Origin: an uncultured Actinomycetes bacterium
Lineage (GTDB): Bacteria; Actinomycetota; Thermoleophilia; Miltoncostaeales; Miltoncostaeaceae
Assembly: GCA_903866425.1 (NCBI GenBank)
Contig: CAIPNN010000127.1
Span: forward strand, 1 to 7,264
Direction of reading: 5' to 3'
DNA: 7,264 bases
The notes under the pieces were generated by a model. It was not told the DNA's origin, did no database searches, and worked only from the letters and a program-made list of their open reading frames with translations. Positions 6,786 to 7,264 of this stretch are shown piece by piece. The translations under genes were made by a program, and so were the position numbers. Every line of letters starts with the position of its first letter. Positions within the stretch are counted from its first letter, which is position 1.

Positions 6786-6826
6786 ACCCGAGCCCGTCAC
6801 CGATACCGGGCGCGGGAGTTCCCGTG
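6786..6826. other. Spacer with two small hairpins between exporter and hydrolase genes
   Basis: The 41 bases between the exporter stop and the hydrolase start contain a 5-bp stem, CGGGA (6813-6817) with TCCCG (6820-6824), directly after the stop. A second 5-bp stem, GCCCG (6792-6796) with CGGGC (6807-6811), encloses a ten-base loop. Neither is followed by a T-run. They could be a weak processing or attenuation site; no promoter is recognisable here, so I cannot tell whether the hydrolase operon starts in this gap or reads through from the exporter. Confidence 0.3.
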
Positions 6827-7264
6827 TCAGGTGCCGATGGTCCTGATGTCGCGGTCGATCTCGGGCACCGGGTTGGCCGCGCTCCACACGCCCCAGGCCA
6901 ACAGGCAGGCAGCGGCGATTCCCAGGCTCCAGCCGATGCCGATTGCTCCGGCAATCCACCCGAAGAGCACCGATCCCAGAGCAATGGGAGCGATCACCGA
7001 CAGTTGGTAGAAGCCGAGCATGCGGCCAAGCAGGTCAGACGGCGACGACATCTGAATTGCCGCATTGGTGATGGTGGGCAGCCAGATCCAGAAACACCCG
7101 GCCCACACCATCCCGAGCACCGACAGCCATGCCCAGGGCGAGATCGCCACCACCACCAGCCCGGCACCGAACCCCAGGGTGGCGATCGGAATGGACACAT
7201 GCCGCGGCATGCCGCGGTGCGACAGCGTGGTGAGCAGCCACGCACCCAGCAGCGCACCACCCCC
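6827..7264 (-). CDS. Major facilitator superfamily exporter, C-terminal part (cut by window edge)
   Basis: Only the last 145 residues are present; the reading frame runs open through base 7264 and the start lies beyond the window. The fragment is strongly hydrophobic with about four to five membrane segments (roughly residues 1-14, 25-42, 45-70, 85-110 and 112-130), ending in a short polar tail (131-145). The loop SPSDLLGRMLGFY (74-86) matches the conserved cytoplasmic P-x-x-x-x-GR-x-x-G-x-Y loop of the second half of MFS_3-type (EntS/tetracenomycin-like) drug and siderophore exporters. An internal ATG at 7210 is not the start, because the preceding residues continue a membrane segment. The substrate is unknown. 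It ends 41 bases before the hydrolase gene on the same strand, but with no overlap, so shared transcription is possible rather than certain. Confidence 0.85.
   Translation of the reverse strand, partial: GGGALLGAWLLTTLSHRGMPRHVSIPIATLGFGAGLVVVAISPWAWLSVLGMVWAGCFWIWLPTITNAAIQMSSPSDLLGRMLGFYQLSVIAPIALGSVLFGWIAGAIGIGWSLGIAAACLLAWGVWSAANPVPEIDRDIRTIGT

Noticed and set aside
6786..6959. N-terminal extension of the M20 hydrolase upstream to 6959
   Set aside because: It overlaps the exporter C-terminus in another frame, and the extra residues do not resemble the family, which begins near the helix after ATG 6785.
5682..7010. A 442-codon open frame on the plus strand, longer than the M20 gene it opposes
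   Set aside because: It is antisense to the M20 and exporter genes, whose motifs are complete. Its translation is His/Arg/Gly-rich without any recognisable domain, as expected for the opposite strand of high-GC coding DNA.
7202..7217. Perfect 16-bp palindrome CCGCGGCATGCCGCGG in the exporter gene
   Set aside because: It falls in the codons for Arg-Gly-Met-Pro-Arg and is readily explained by codon choice in high-GC DNA; no operator context inside the gene.

Overview
The window is a high-GC segment with six protein genes, all read on the minus strand, so transcription runs from base 7264 towards base 1. The G/C-rich third positions, the LytR-CpsA-Psr (LCP) wall-ligase gene, the one-domain mannose-1-phosphate guanylyltransferase of mycobacterial type and the SIS-family phosphoglucose/phosphomannose isomerase together suggest an actinomycete-like Gram-positive (Actinomycetota). 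A deep branch such as Thermoleophilia is possible, but the sequence alone does not fix the class.

In order of transcription the layout is: the C-terminal part of a major facilitator superfamily exporter (7264-6827, cut by the window edge); a 41-base spacer with small hairpins; an M20 zinc hydrolase (6785-5658); an LCP glycopolymer transferase with LytR_C and an extra C-terminal domain (5661-3757); UDP-glucose 6-dehydrogenase (3760-2459); an NDP-sugar pyrophosphorylase, probably mannose-1-phosphate guanylyltransferase (2462-1389); a 57-base spacer; and a bifunctional phosphoglucose/phosphomannose isomerase (1331-234). The four genes from the M20 hydrolase to the pyrophosphorylase are joined by three 4-base stop/start overlaps (GTGA, CTGA, GTGA), so they are almost certainly one operon. 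One junction implies a CTG start codon for the dehydrogenase.

The sugar genes fit one purpose. The isomerase turns fructose-6-P into mannose-6-P, the guanylyltransferase makes GDP-mannose from mannose-1-P, and the dehydrogenase makes UDP-glucuronate. These are precursors for a mannose- and uronate-containing surface polymer, and the LCP protein would join such a polymer to the cell wall. The phosphomannomutase needed between the isomerase and the guanylyltransferase is not in the window. The M20 hydrolase and the exporter have no assigned place in this route.

Bases 1-233, downstream of the isomerase, hold no convincing gene. They contain two long interleaved inverted repeats (17/17 perfect; 22/23 with the odd position a G-T pair) plus two compact hairpins. 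This is the least explained sequence in the window and the best candidate for an uncharacterised repeat or structured RNA. I see no recognisable known riboswitch, tRNA, rRNA, CRISPR array or insertion sequence.
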